DNA from: Paenibacillus sp. YYML68
GTDB lineage: Bacteria; Bacillota; Bacilli; Paenibacillales; NBRC-103111
Length of the DNA stretch: 64,000 bases
Assembly: GCF_027923405.1 (NCBI RefSeq)
Contig: NZ_BQYI01000001.1
Location: 1,094,501 to 1,158,500, forward strand
Direction: 5' to 3'
Shown here: positions 50,701 through 58,277 of the stretch, piece by piece
Layout of the letters: each line of letters opens with the position of its first letter
Numbering within the stretch: position 1 is the stretch's first letter
Notes under the pieces: model-generated
The model's database searches: none
The model's input: only the letters and a program-made list of their open reading frames with translations
Told to the model about the DNA's origin: nothing
Translations under genes and position numbers: made by a program

Positions 50701-52974
50701 AATAATGACTCACAAAAAGATCTGCTAGTTATTCATTATAGTGATCAGTATACATCTTCGAGTGGATTTGATGCGATTACAGTAACTAGGCGTTCCAAGC
50801 AATATCAGCGCTTAATACAAGAATTTCTTAACGCTCAGCAAATCACAACTGCTGATGAAATGTTACCACCCATCATTAATTTATTTAATGCCATTAACGG
50901 AAACTGGTTGCTCAGATTATTGGCTCAGAAAAATCATTTTCCAAAAGAAAAAATTAGCATCTTGTCAGCCATAAAAGTTGCTCTTGCTGCATTAGCTCAT
51001 CAAGATATTATTTGGATCCCCATCTCGATGGAGGAGGTTCTGCGTATTTCAGGTGGAACAGGGCTACGGCAATCTGAAGGTCTCTTCTCTGCAAAAAATC
51101 TTGGTAAATTCGGCTCTTATAGTGATGACCTCTTGCTAGTTGGTATAGAGCGTGAACAAGAGGAGTTGAGGGTTCATTTCTACCCTATCGAAGTTAAAAT
51201 TGGGAATAACTCTTCGAATATTCACGAAAAAGCAGTCATGCAGGTTCAGGAAACGAAGAAGTTGTTATTAAATTTTCTGACTGAGTCGGAAGATACTCTG
51301 TTCAAGGCAAAGTTGTATCGGAATTTCTTCATGCAATTAGCTATTGCAAGTGCAGAAAAAATGGAGCTTTATGAGATCTGGCCTGAACAATGTTGGGCTA
51401 AGATTACGAACTGCGATTTGAGGGAAAGGCTACTTAATGATGACTACATAATTTCCAATGACCTTCAGGAATTTATTGGGTCTGGCGGAGTGATTTCCTT
51501 TAAAAAAGATTGTGTATTTACTGAAATTAAAAGAACAGAAGATGTACTTGTCTTTGAATATCCAGTAAAGAGCGGCTATGATTTCATCGTGAAGGACATT
51601 GAAAAAATTAAAAATCATATTCAAAGCGAAAATGGAGACATTTCATCCGATAAATTGCTTTCTAAAGTGTACAGAACAGAGGATACTGTTAACTACAGTC
51701 ATAAGGGACAGCGTGAGTTGAATTCGACTATAGTTACGGAACAAAATACTGTTAGCTATGGAGTGCGACAGAATATTAACGAATCATACCCTGATCGGAC
51801 TCACAACGAACAGCTAGTGCAAATTATTGAGCCGGTTAAGCCACTTGAAGTTCTTTTTGGTCATAATGCACAAAATAAGGAAGAAATCAAGTGGTATCCA
51901 ACAACTACAGATAAGGTAATGCACACGAATACTGGTATTATCGGAACAATGGGCACCGGAAAAACACAGTTCACTAAATCATTAATAGCCCAGCTTAATC
52001 GCAATAGTAAAGATAACGTCAATGGAACCCCGATTGGAATATTGATCTTTGACTATAAAGGGGATTACATCAAGCAGGATTTTACACATGTGACAGGTGC
52101 TAAAGTGTTTAAACTATTTCACTTACCGTATAATCCTCTGTCTCTATATGTTACTGAGCCAATTCGTCCGTTACTGCCGGTACATACGAGTGCTTCATTA
52201 ACTGATACGATTGCGAAAGCATACAACTTAGGGCCGGTTCAGATTAGTACACTCAAGAGTGTCATTATGGAGGCCTATCAGCAAAAAGGAATTATAAAAA
52301 ATGACGCTACAACCTGGGAGAAGCCAGCTCCAACAATTAGCGATGTTTATGACATCTATACTGGGCGTGACGATGTGAAAATCGATAGTTTGAATGCAGC
52401 TCTACAAGAGCTGTATGAGCTAGAGGTTTTTGAGCCAGATGGAGCGAAGACGTTGCCATTATTTGATATGATCGAAGGAATTACTGTAATTGACTTGTCT
52501 GGTTATAACCCAAGTCTTCAGAATCTAGTGGTGTCTATTACCCTCGATGTATTTTACAATCAAATGCAAATACAAGGACACAGTAAGATTCATGGTAACT
52601 ATCGTGAAATAACGAAGATGATCTTGGTTGACGAAGCAGATAACTTCTTGAGTAAAGATTTTACTTCGATTAAAAAGATTCTCAAAGAGGGACGGGAATT
52701 TGGCGTAGGAACTATTCTCTCTACACAGTTTTTAAGTCACTTCTCAACTTCGGATAACGAGTATGCTAATTATATCTTGACATGGATCGTGCATAATATC
52801 TCTGAAATGTCTGCTAAAGAAATTCGTATGATATTCAACACACAAAGCAAGGCAGAAGAAGAAAATATCATGAACCGTATTAAGTCATTGCAAAAACATT
52901 ATAGTATTGTGAAGGCTGGAACAGGTCAACCAATTTGGATGAGAGATCGCGCCTTTTGGGAGTTGGAGCTGTAG
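47758..52974 (+). CDS. dptH: DptH (DndH), large HerA/FtsK-like ATPase of the restriction module
   Basis: 1738 residues, uninterrupted. The first 1350 residues are a large scaffold with no clear motif. The C-terminus is a HerA/FtsK-like ATPase: Walker A 'GTMGTGKTQFTKSLIAQL' (about 1396), 'ILIFDYKGDYIKQDFT' near 1425, Walker B 'KMILVDEADNFLSKD' (Asp1625, Glu1626) and 'FGVGTILSTQFLSHFS' near 1645. It is thought to drive DNA translocation in phosphorothioate-sensitive restriction. ATG 47758 after GTGGGGA. The last gene of the island core, followed by a hairpin. Confidence 0.93.
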   Translation: MSKHFYKYLAERIAEFFVDTNAQPGDKYHIQFERAEQVEFLLGTIKELPLVEYFNMQTEDGLYQSVCLDIGQNTKVLIASNTNNVTPDFLTTLRNKVGTKEPLFNDKAMLLIHNSNLDSLIQGMTSFKKEGMPFHIHSIEANLHHLMSSSLLSKQEKQILLFSMASNKAQQGIHEQVTLFDYEKILTVLNNQKLDRSDYKDLGLFYDSEIINTSMDNKLIQIRLNENQTLFNHVEMAHQYGPVDISLERHFDEQGTKILSELDWYSTDFGQVKRSNEKKLEGRGLEYIEPTKKLTSEGLLYWERAEGESKSQQRKRNIIIFNPQKLDKITLEFPFNDFIKKQHITDNPIKYRINSEPSGKKIRVEVTHAPGETTFYGVKYKTEVSPTYEFKIAIVETTEKLIQAVQTSYTINLVKAKSKHSSILINSDNEQWVFNKDQPEVVRVELSDESMQNQFEITDSEELVLIKNVESTSDEELIHFTIKLSTTSIPFSVQDVIERPVPIGGFNVWKLKREKQEHFFYRIENDKMKIIQGTRETYAQGEFKKSLERELYLIEANHLYFIEEAGCLTPEPINIPDTVKEAYINLLRYFRNNHLIPSLAYMDEDYEILARAYVKAYINEIEQLQNGQSLVQTQRDLVLLGTIRKGLKEPEWLYTPLHPLNLAYQLQLNDLIGREAINEELLRTLRPTYLLPYVSFNNSLYKAIELTDSFEWTAYIDQSLPRFESSKPFVHKLVQEKIEEFTEHFSYLFDLDCRAPLKINAINMGDCLEILQGLIEYYKRQLKKDIEKSELLPIELHIYADKGISNVFEEMSQYTVAEEIAKKFNLKLELDGSHPEELLNIFRDQVKFYTCDLTDAKYEYCHVSFYQMSKIEQVATSNAAEIITGTSLYGLISGIPSVFINEDYKTGFGTKFYRMTDAPLLSLVPKMNSLLRVARTLDNYQDNMNIVTAISAEHKLKLDSVYDSSHWVTFIEPKVDLSFFKNNDSQKDLLVIHYSDQYTSSSGFDAITVTRRSKQYQRLIQEFLNAQQITTADEMLPPIINLFNAINGNWLLRLLAQKNHFPKEKISILSAIKVALAALAHQDIIWIPISMEEVLRISGGTGLRQSEGLFSAKNLGKFGSYSDDLLLVGIEREQEELRVHFYPIEVKIGNNSSNIHEKAVMQVQETKKLLLNFLTESEDTLFKAKLYRNFFMQLAIASAEKMELYEIWPEQCWAKITNCDLRERLLNDDYIISNDLQEFIGSGGVISFKKDCVFTEIKRTEDVLVFEYPVKSGYDFIVKDIEKIKNHIQSENGDISSDKLLSKVYRTEDTVNYSHKGQRELNSTIVTEQNTVSYGVRQNINESYPDRTHNEQLVQIIEPVKPLEVLFGHNAQNKEEIKWYPTTTDKVMHTNTGIIGTMGTGKTQFTKSLIAQLNRNSKDNVNGTPIGILIFDYKGDYIKQDFTHVTGAKVFKLFHLPYNPLSLYVTEPIRPLLPVHTSASLTDTIAKAYNLGPVQISTLKSVIMEAYQQKGIIKNDATTWEKPAPTISDVYDIYTGRDDVKIDSLNAALQELYELEVFEPDGAKTLPLFDMIEGITVIDLSGYNPSLQNLVVSITLDVFYNQMQIQGHSKIHGNYREITKMILVDEADNFLSKDFTSIKKILKEGREFGVGTILSTQFLSHFSTSDNEYANYILTWIVHNISEMSAKEIRMIFNTQSKAEEENIMNRIKSLQKHYSIVKAGTGQPIWMRDRAFWELEL

Positions 52975-53038
52975 AAGTGCTCTAAATGAATAATCGTATT
53001 CGGCTATATATTGTAAACTAGTTTTAACTCAACTGATG

Positions 53039-53068
53039 TTGGCAGGGAGGGAATTCCCTCCTTGCCAT
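53039..53068 (+). terminator. Hairpin terminator after dptH
   Basis: TGGCAGGGAGG pairs with CCTCCTTGCCA around GAATTC. The tail is only moderately T-rich. Confidence 0.65.
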
Positions 53069-53127
53069 TAGGGATTATTATTGTTAACGTTTGAGGTGAC
53101 TCATGCTTTATTATTTTTTGCTTAGCA

Positions 53128-53209
53128 CCATCACCCCTAGCCTGTAAGGGAAGACTCGTTTTCCTTGGCTCCTTTGCAGGCTAGGCCTACATCCAAGGGA
53201 CGTGATGGT
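53128..53209 (+). promoter_or_regulatory. Long inverted repeat in the leader of the small Cys-rich gene
   Basis: CACCATCAC (53128-53136) pairs with GTGATGGT (53202-53209) and CCTAGCCTG pairs with CAGGCTAGG, with CCTTG/CAAGG-type pairs possible inside. The outer stem covers the region between the ribosome site AAGGGA and the TTG start. Confidence 0.6.
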
Positions 53210-53452
53210 TTGAGTAACAAGAAGAAAAATCGTAGTCGTGCCTATTACCGGCACCAGCGAGACCGTGTGATTCGTCGTAAAAAAAGGATCGCTAACCGAC
53301 TGGGTTGGCATGAGAAGTACCTCGGAATGCTCGCCAAAGGTAAGATCCATTGCTCGTGCTATTATTGCAGGGAAAAGACGAGGGAGATAGGTTTTCCGAA
53401 AACTGAGATTGTAAAAATGACACGGATCGATGACCTGGATGTTATGGACTAG
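53210..53452 (+). CDS. Small basic Cys-containing protein
   Basis: About 80 residues: a very basic N-terminus ('KKKNRSRAYYRHQRDRVIRR') followed by 'LAKGKIHCSCYYCREKT', a C-x-C-x-x-C cluster that could bind zinc. It resembles a widespread family of small Firmicute/plasmid proteins with a 'KGKIHCSCxxC' signature and unknown role. The TTG at 53210 is chosen because AAGGGA lies 9 bases upstream; the frame is open from 53165. Downstream is a terminator with a T-run. It sits between the dpt genes and the decayed region. Confidence 0.65.
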   Translation: MSNKKKNRSRAYYRHQRDRVIRRKKRIANRLGWHEKYLGMLAKGKIHCSCYYCREKTREIGFPKTEIVKMTRIDDLDVMD

Positions 53453-53503
53453 TGGATTCCGGATGAAGGATGGTTCTTGAGGAGAATAGAGTATCTGTCT
53501 TAG

Positions 53504-53543
53504 AGCGGTCAACCTATATGGCAGTGGGTTGAACGCTTTTTTT
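53504..53543 (+). terminator. Terminator after the small Cys-rich gene
   Basis: AGCG plus TCAACC pairs with GGTTGA plus CGCT (one internal mismatch), then seven T. Confidence 0.85.
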
Positions 53544-53622
53544 CATATGTTATTCTCCAAGCCCAAATTCAGTCTGTATGCCACACGGAGCATTTAAAGT
53601 ATGTGATTGGAGAGCTGATACA

Positions 53623-54551
53623 ATGAAGATCGAAATAGGCGAATCATTACTATTATCATGGCTGAGGCATATGAAGGAGTGCCAGCTTGTTCAGTTGAAT
53701 TGGAAGCCTTTAAATCGGTCGATCAGCTTCTCGGTCAAGCGGAGATTGATGTCGTTGGGATTAGCTACGGAGACCAGACTCCCCATGTATACGGTATAGA
53801 TGTCGCTTTGCACGAGGCGGGACTTCAATATGGATCGAAGGACGAGACGGTCGCAAGGGTCATCAAAAAGCTTCTTAGAACGGCGATGTGCCTCCATGGG
53901 TACTTTGGATTTGAATCGGGAACGGTTATCTTCACATCACCGAAAATTAATTCTGCAGTATATGTAGATCTGATGAGATGCATGGATGATATGAGGCACG
54001 TACTTGCTAGATCGGGCATGCCGTATGAGGTTCGCGTAATAGGGAATGAAGATTTTGCGGATATCGTACTCGATCCGGTCATGAGCGTTCTTGATGAAGT
54101 GGCGGATACCTCTGAGCTGTTTATGCGCAGCATGCAAATGTACAATCTGTTCTCTGCAAGGGAATCTCGTCATGCCGCGGCGCCAAGGACAAGAATGATT
54201 AGAGCAATTCTAGAATCAGCGCTCAATGAGCCGGCCAACATAGACGTTCTCAAGGAAATGAAAATCGGGGCCATCGTTAGAACCATACTGAGAAGAATGC
54301 TAGAAGAAGGTAAAGTACCTAAAGAAGAGATTGAGAGATTGCAGAGTAAGCAGTATTCAAGGGAGACGTTCCATATTCAATATCCGCTCCTTCTCAAGAG
54401 AACTCTGACTGATGGAAGAAGTCCGCTAAGGTACTATTCGGCACCATTGCGGATATATGGAGAAGAGTATTATTTCTGCTCGGAGTGGTATGAAGTACCA
54501 GCAAATAATGATCGGCCCTATTTAATGAAGTGGCTGGGATTACACATGTGA
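53623..54551 (+). pseudogene. Hypothetical protein gene broken by a -1 frame change
   Basis: ATG 53623 begins 'MKIEIGESLLLSWLRHMKEC', which I recall as the conserved N-terminus of a bacterial family of unknown function; this frame runs to 'VQLNWKP' (about 53709) and then loses sense. The conserved remainder ('QAEIDVVGISYGDQTPHVYG', 'HEAGLQYGSKDETVARVIKK', 'DTSELFMRSMQMYNLFSARE') is in the next frame, open from 53658 to 54551. One missing base near 53705 (or a deletion of 3n+1; homologs seem to have extra residues here) explains the break. A shorter protein from ATG 53658 could still be made. Confidence 0.65.
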
Positions 54552-54562
54552 TATGGATCAAT

Positions 54563-54572
54563 GGGGGGGGGG
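54563..54572 (+). repeat. G10 homopolymer tract
   Basis: Ten consecutive G directly after an ATG-like AAT, in the space between the broken gene and the small minus-strand gene. Confidence 0.9.
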
Positions 54573-54598
54573 CAGTAAATATCCGGAGTGGTTGTGGA

Positions 54599-54832
54599 TC
54601 ACTTTCCCCAGCCCTCCCGTGACTCCTGAATATGGTCTAACAATTCTTGTGCTTCCCCGGGCTTCAGAATTCCAGCCACACTTAAAATGTCATCGACTGA
54701 GTAATCATCAAAGCCCTCGATAGTTTCCGCTTCAAGATCTATGACAAGCTTCTTGGTGGAAATATTGTTCTCAGATAAAAACTTCCTCAGGTCTTGTGCG
54801 ATATGAGGATGGAGTTTGCGTACCATTGACAT
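54599..54832 (-). CDS. Small hypothetical protein
   Basis: 77 residues, acidic, no family recognised ('HPHIAQDLRKFLSENNISTK', 'VIDLEAETIEGFDDYSVDDI'). Start ATG 54832 has AAAGGAG 9 bases upstream, and the frame remains open to 54868. It might be an orphan antitoxin-like or regulatory protein, but no partner gene is seen and this is speculation. Confidence 0.5.
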   Translation of the reverse strand: MSMVRKLHPHIAQDLRKFLSENNISTKKLVIDLEAETIEGFDDYSVDDILSVAGILKPGEAQELLDHIQESREGWGK

Positions 54833-54963
54833 GGAGAACAGCTCCTTTATCACTTTACTTATAATCAATTATACCCGATAGAGGCAGGAATGGATACGGA
54901 CACGGCACACAGAACGAGCTATGTTGAAGACTTTCACCCACACCTAACAAGGAGCTGACCTCA

Positions 54964-55955
54964 TTGAACAAAGCATTCCTTCTAATCGTATTCACCATCT
55001 GCCTATTCGCATTCACTAACGGAACAACGTACGCCGAGGAAGCAAGTATCCATGACCCCGTCACGAATCCGGATGCGGCCTTGGAATTAGCAAGCTCGTG
55101 AACTTAAGGACGTTAAGTATCCAGCATTCCCAGATCGATGATCTGGAATTTATTCGACCGCTAGATCAGCTTAGAGAGCTGATGCTGACCCATACTGAGA
55201 TCCAGGACATCCGTCCGATCTCGCATAAGCCGCATCTATTCTTAGTGCTGTTAAATAACAACCAAGTTAAGGACATCTCACCCTTGTCGACGTTGAAGCA
55301 GCTGACCTATCTACTCCTGGATCATAACAAGGTCCAAGATTTGCAGCCATTATCTTCACTGTATCAACTCAGTCAACTGGAGGTCGCCTTCAATCAGATC
55401 GAGACGCTTAAGCCGATACAGCATCTACAAGAGCTGTCTGTACTGAATGTGAATGATAACCGAATCCGCGATATGTCGGTTCTACGTCAATTACCAGATT
55501 TGAGCACAATTACGGTTCGCAATAATCCGTTAGACCAAGCCTCCATCGATATCATCGCTTCATTGAAGAAAACAACATCGATCAGAGTGGATGCGGATGC
55601 AATCTCTGTTCATATGAACGGTCAGTATCGCTACTTCCCAGTATCGCCGCTAATCATGAACGGGAGCACGGTTGTTCCGATGAGGACGATCTTTGAGGAG
55701 CTGGGCGCACGTATTGAATGGAACGAAGAGACGAGAACGGTAACTGCTACCGACGGGGACAGGGAGATTCAGATCGTGATCGGGACGAAGCAGGCCTTCA
55801 TCGATGGGGAGGAAGTCGCCCTGCCGACGGAGGCTGTAATCATCAACGATACGACGATGGTGCCGGTCCGATTCGTGAGCGAAGCATTAGGGGCGAAGGT
55901 CGTATGGGAAGAGGCTGTGAAGACGATTCACATTACGAAATATTCATCACATTAG
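54964..55955 (+). pseudogene. Secreted LRR plus copper-amine-oxidase-N domain protein, frame-broken
   Basis: TTG 54964 (AAGGAG upstream) starts a clear signal peptide ('FLLIVFTICLFAFTNGTTYA') but this frame stops at 55101. The remainder is in the next frame, open from 55098: six or so leucine-rich repeats ('LTYLLLDHNKVQDLQPLSSL') to about residue 165, then a copper-amine-oxidase N-terminal-type domain ('VVPMRTIFEELGARIEWNEE', 'MVPVRFVSEALGAKVVWEEA'), a combination common in Paenibacillus. Adding one C in 'GCGGCCTTGG' would restore 'DAALGISKLVNLRTL'. Without its signal peptide the product would not be exported. Its stop codon lies inside the IS target duplication. Confidence 0.75.
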
Positions 55956-55960
55956 AATAA
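55954..55960 (+). repeat. 7-bp target-site duplication, left copy
   Basis: AGAATAA, repeated at 57569-57575 on the other side of the IS. Confidence 0.88.
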
Positions 55961-57568
55961 CTTGACAGTGAAAAGTTCTCGATAGAAAAATAACCCAACC
56001 TAGCGATTTTACGGTATCCTTAAGGTCTCACTCTAAAAGGATAGAATCGCTGGATGGGTTATAGACACCAGTCTAACCCATTTGCGGGCGATTGACCAGA
56101 CCTATGCTCCCATACATCGATAAAATCATAAATGAATTTCGTTCCTGCTTCTCCAGGCAAGCCGCCTTTCACTGGTTTGTCATTACGGTGATCGGCCTGA
56201 TGGTGCGCTCCGACCAGTTAGGGGTGACCTCCATTGTACGAGACCTTACGCTGCATCCGCGCTGCTACGAGACGCTGATCCATTTCTTTCGTTCTTCGGC
56301 CTGGTCGCTGGAATCCCTTCGATTAACTTGGCTCCAAGTCGTCCGCAAGGCGGCTCCTTTGATGACCGTTGGTGATCGCGTAGTCCTGGTGGGCGATGGC
56401 ATGAAGCAGTCCAAGGAAGGCCGTCGAATGCCCGGCGTGAAGAAAATGCATCAGGAATCAGAAAATTCGTCCAAAGGTGAATATATCTTTGGCCATCTCT
56501 TTGGAGCCGTCGGTGTGTTGGTCGGAGCGTCGGCCAAATGGTTCTGCTTGCCCCTCTTTATGAATTTGCAAGACGGCGTGAAAACGATTTGGAACTGGGG
56601 AGCGTCCGCTCCAGCCGAGCCGAAATCAGATTCCCATGTGGTGCAAATGATCGGGCAGGGCTTTGCCGCCGCGAAGGTGCTTGGTGACGCCTTGTTCCTG
56701 CTGGATCGCTATTTTCTGTCCGTTCCGGCGCTGATCCGGTGGAAGCAGGAGCAGGCTGCGAGCGGAGTCCGACTGGACCTCATCACGAAGGCCAAAGTCA
56801 ACACCACAGCCTATGAATTCCCCGCTGCCAAAAACCAGGCCGGGGCCGTCCGCCGAAGAAAGGTGCGAAAGTCAAGCTCAAGGAGCTTTTTCAAACCCGG
56901 GCAGCATCGTTTCAAACGGCCGAGGTGATGCTGTATGGCAAGGAAGAAACGGTTTCCTTTTGTGCCTGGACCTGTTGTGGGGGCAAAAGCTGTATCAGCC
57001 TTTGCGATTTGTCCTGGTGCTGCGTGGAGACCAGACCTCTATTTTGGTGAGTACGGACCTGACGCTTGCCGGCCCCGAGATCATTTCCTTGTACGGATAC
57101 CGGTTCAAGATCGAATGTACGTTTCGGGAAATGAAACAAGTCATCGGCGCCTTCGGCTATCGCTTCTGGAGCAAATCCATGCCGAAGCTCAAGCGGTATC
57201 TACGCAAGACCGAGAGCCATCCACTGGAACAAGTAAAGAACGAACAGGATCAAAAGCGAATACGACAAACACTTGAAGCCATCGAAGGATTCGTCATGTG
57301 CAGTTGCATCGCAACCGGCTTAATTCAGATGGTCGCGTTGACGTTTTCGGCGCGTACGCCGGGCTTGTTCTCGCGCTATTTGCGAACACCATCGAAAGCC
57401 ATCGTCTCTGAGGCTACCGTGGCGGTTTATTTGCGCAGATCCATTTTTCGCATGGTTGCCCAGCACCCGGATTTACCCATAACCGAAATAATTCGTTCCA
57501 AGCAGGAAAAAAACACGAACAACGTGGATTTGCTGGCTTCTTAAGCGTTAGAACTTTTCACTGTCCAG
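55961..57568 (+). mobile_element. IS4-like insertion sequence with 7-bp target duplications, 1608 bp
   Basis: Terminal inverted repeats CTTGACAGTGAAAAGTTCT and, reversed from the right end, CTGGACAGTGAAAAGTTCT (18 of 19 identical), flanked by AGAATAA on both sides. It contains one plus-strand transposase gene with two frame breaks. A 7-bp duplication would suit the ISPepr1-like branch of the IS4 group; this assignment is tentative. Different from the element at 28109. Confidence 0.9.
56092..57544 (+). pseudogene. DDE transposase with two -1 frameshifts
   Basis: The first part (frame of 56092, likely start ATG 56104 'MLPYIDKIINEFRSCF') runs through 'VVLVGDGMKQSKEGRRMPGV' and 'DALFLLDRYFLSVPALIRWK' to about 56855. 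The next about 100 bases make sense only in another frame ('KVKLKELFQTRAASFQTAEV'), and from about 56955 in the third ('LCLDLLWGQKLYQPLRFVLV', 'YGYRFKIECTFREMKQVIGA' with the catalytic Glu). One missing A near 56860 and one missing T near 56955 explain both. Probably inactive. Confidence 0.85.
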
Positions 57569-57610
57569 AGAATAAGATGGTATACTGATGGTAATAAGGA
57601 ATGGAGTGAG

Positions 57611-57960
57611 ATGCACATGTTCGAGCTGCTGGATCCGCGAGTTGATGTGATCTTTAAGAGGTGCTGACGATGAAGGAGCCAATGCTGAAAAAGGCGATGG
57701 ATACGCTCGAGTTTCTGAGTCAGAATGAGGCAGCCCGAATGGCATATGATGCCCGAATGAAGGCGCTCAGTGATGAGAAGTCGCGGATCGAAGGAGCGAT
57801 GGAGGCTGGGAGAGCTGCTGGAATAGCTGCTGGAATAGCTGCTGGAAAAGCTGAAGGAAAAGCTGAAACAGCGGTCAAAATGCTGGAGCTCGGCATCGAT
57901 GTCGAAACGATCTCAAAGGCCACTGGATTTTCCGTCGAGGAGATCAAGGCTATGCGTCCT
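57611..57960 (+). pseudogene. Rpn/PD-(D/E)XK transposase-nuclease remnant with internal deletion
   Basis: ATG 57611 encodes 'MHMFELLDPRVDVIFKR', the N-terminus of Rpn-type PD-(D/E)XK transposase-like proteins, then stops at 57667. About 10 bases earlier the sequence already matches, in another frame, the C-terminal part of the same family ('MLKKAMDTLEFLSQNEAARM' and a Gly/Ala/Lys repeat 'GIAAGIAAGKAEGKAE', then 'GIDVETISKATGFSVEEIKA'). The central nuclease domain, well over 100 residues, is missing. The Ala/Gly stretch comes from a 12-bp tandem repeat. Confidence 0.7.
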
Positions 57961-58182
57961 CGTAATCCGAACATCTATCCAGATCGTGTGTTCAAGCACA
58001 TGGCCGGAGAGGTGATGCTGTTCGACCGAATTACGGTACTGTATGGCAATCCGAAGTGCGCCCCTCCCGTGCCAGTCTACTGACCGGCATGCATGCGTGG
58101 CAGCTGGAGGAGGCCTGCAATCACTTCGGACTATTCTCCAGTCGATTCGCGGTGTACCCGGACCTGCTCGAGCAAGCAGGCT
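57961..58182 (+). pseudogene. Sulfatase fragment fused to the Rpn remnant, frame-broken
   Basis: After the Rpn remnant the same frame reads 'HMAGEVMLFDRITVLYGNPK' then 'CAP', and the next frame continues 'SRASLLTGMHAWQLEEACNH' to 'YPDLLEQAG' before a stop at 58182. Joined, this is the active-site region of a sulfatase (C-x-P-S-R, whose Cys is converted to formylglycine, then LLTG). One missing C in the run near 58060 separates the halves. Only about 70 residues survive of an enzyme of usually more than 400. Confidence 0.65.
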
Positions 58183-58183
58183 G

Positions 58184-58235
58184 AAAAAAGGTATCTTCAC
58201 AGTCGTCAATTGATGACCGTGAAGATACCTTTTTT
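58184..58235. terminator. Bidirectional terminator
   Basis: AAAAAAGGTATCTTCAC and GTGAAGATACCTTTTTT form a perfect 17-bp stem (including the A/T runs) around an 18-base loop. It serves the convergent MFS gene on the minus strand and the remnants on the plus strand. Confidence 0.92.
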
Positions 58236-58277
58236 ACATCTGGGTGAGCGTCAACGAGCTGACATGGCCTCCATTCG

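Noticed and set aside
53111-53512. Minus-strand gene opposite the small Cys-rich protein
   Set aside because: No ribosome site and no recognisable motif; the plus-strand frame has a start signal, a Cys cluster and a terminator.
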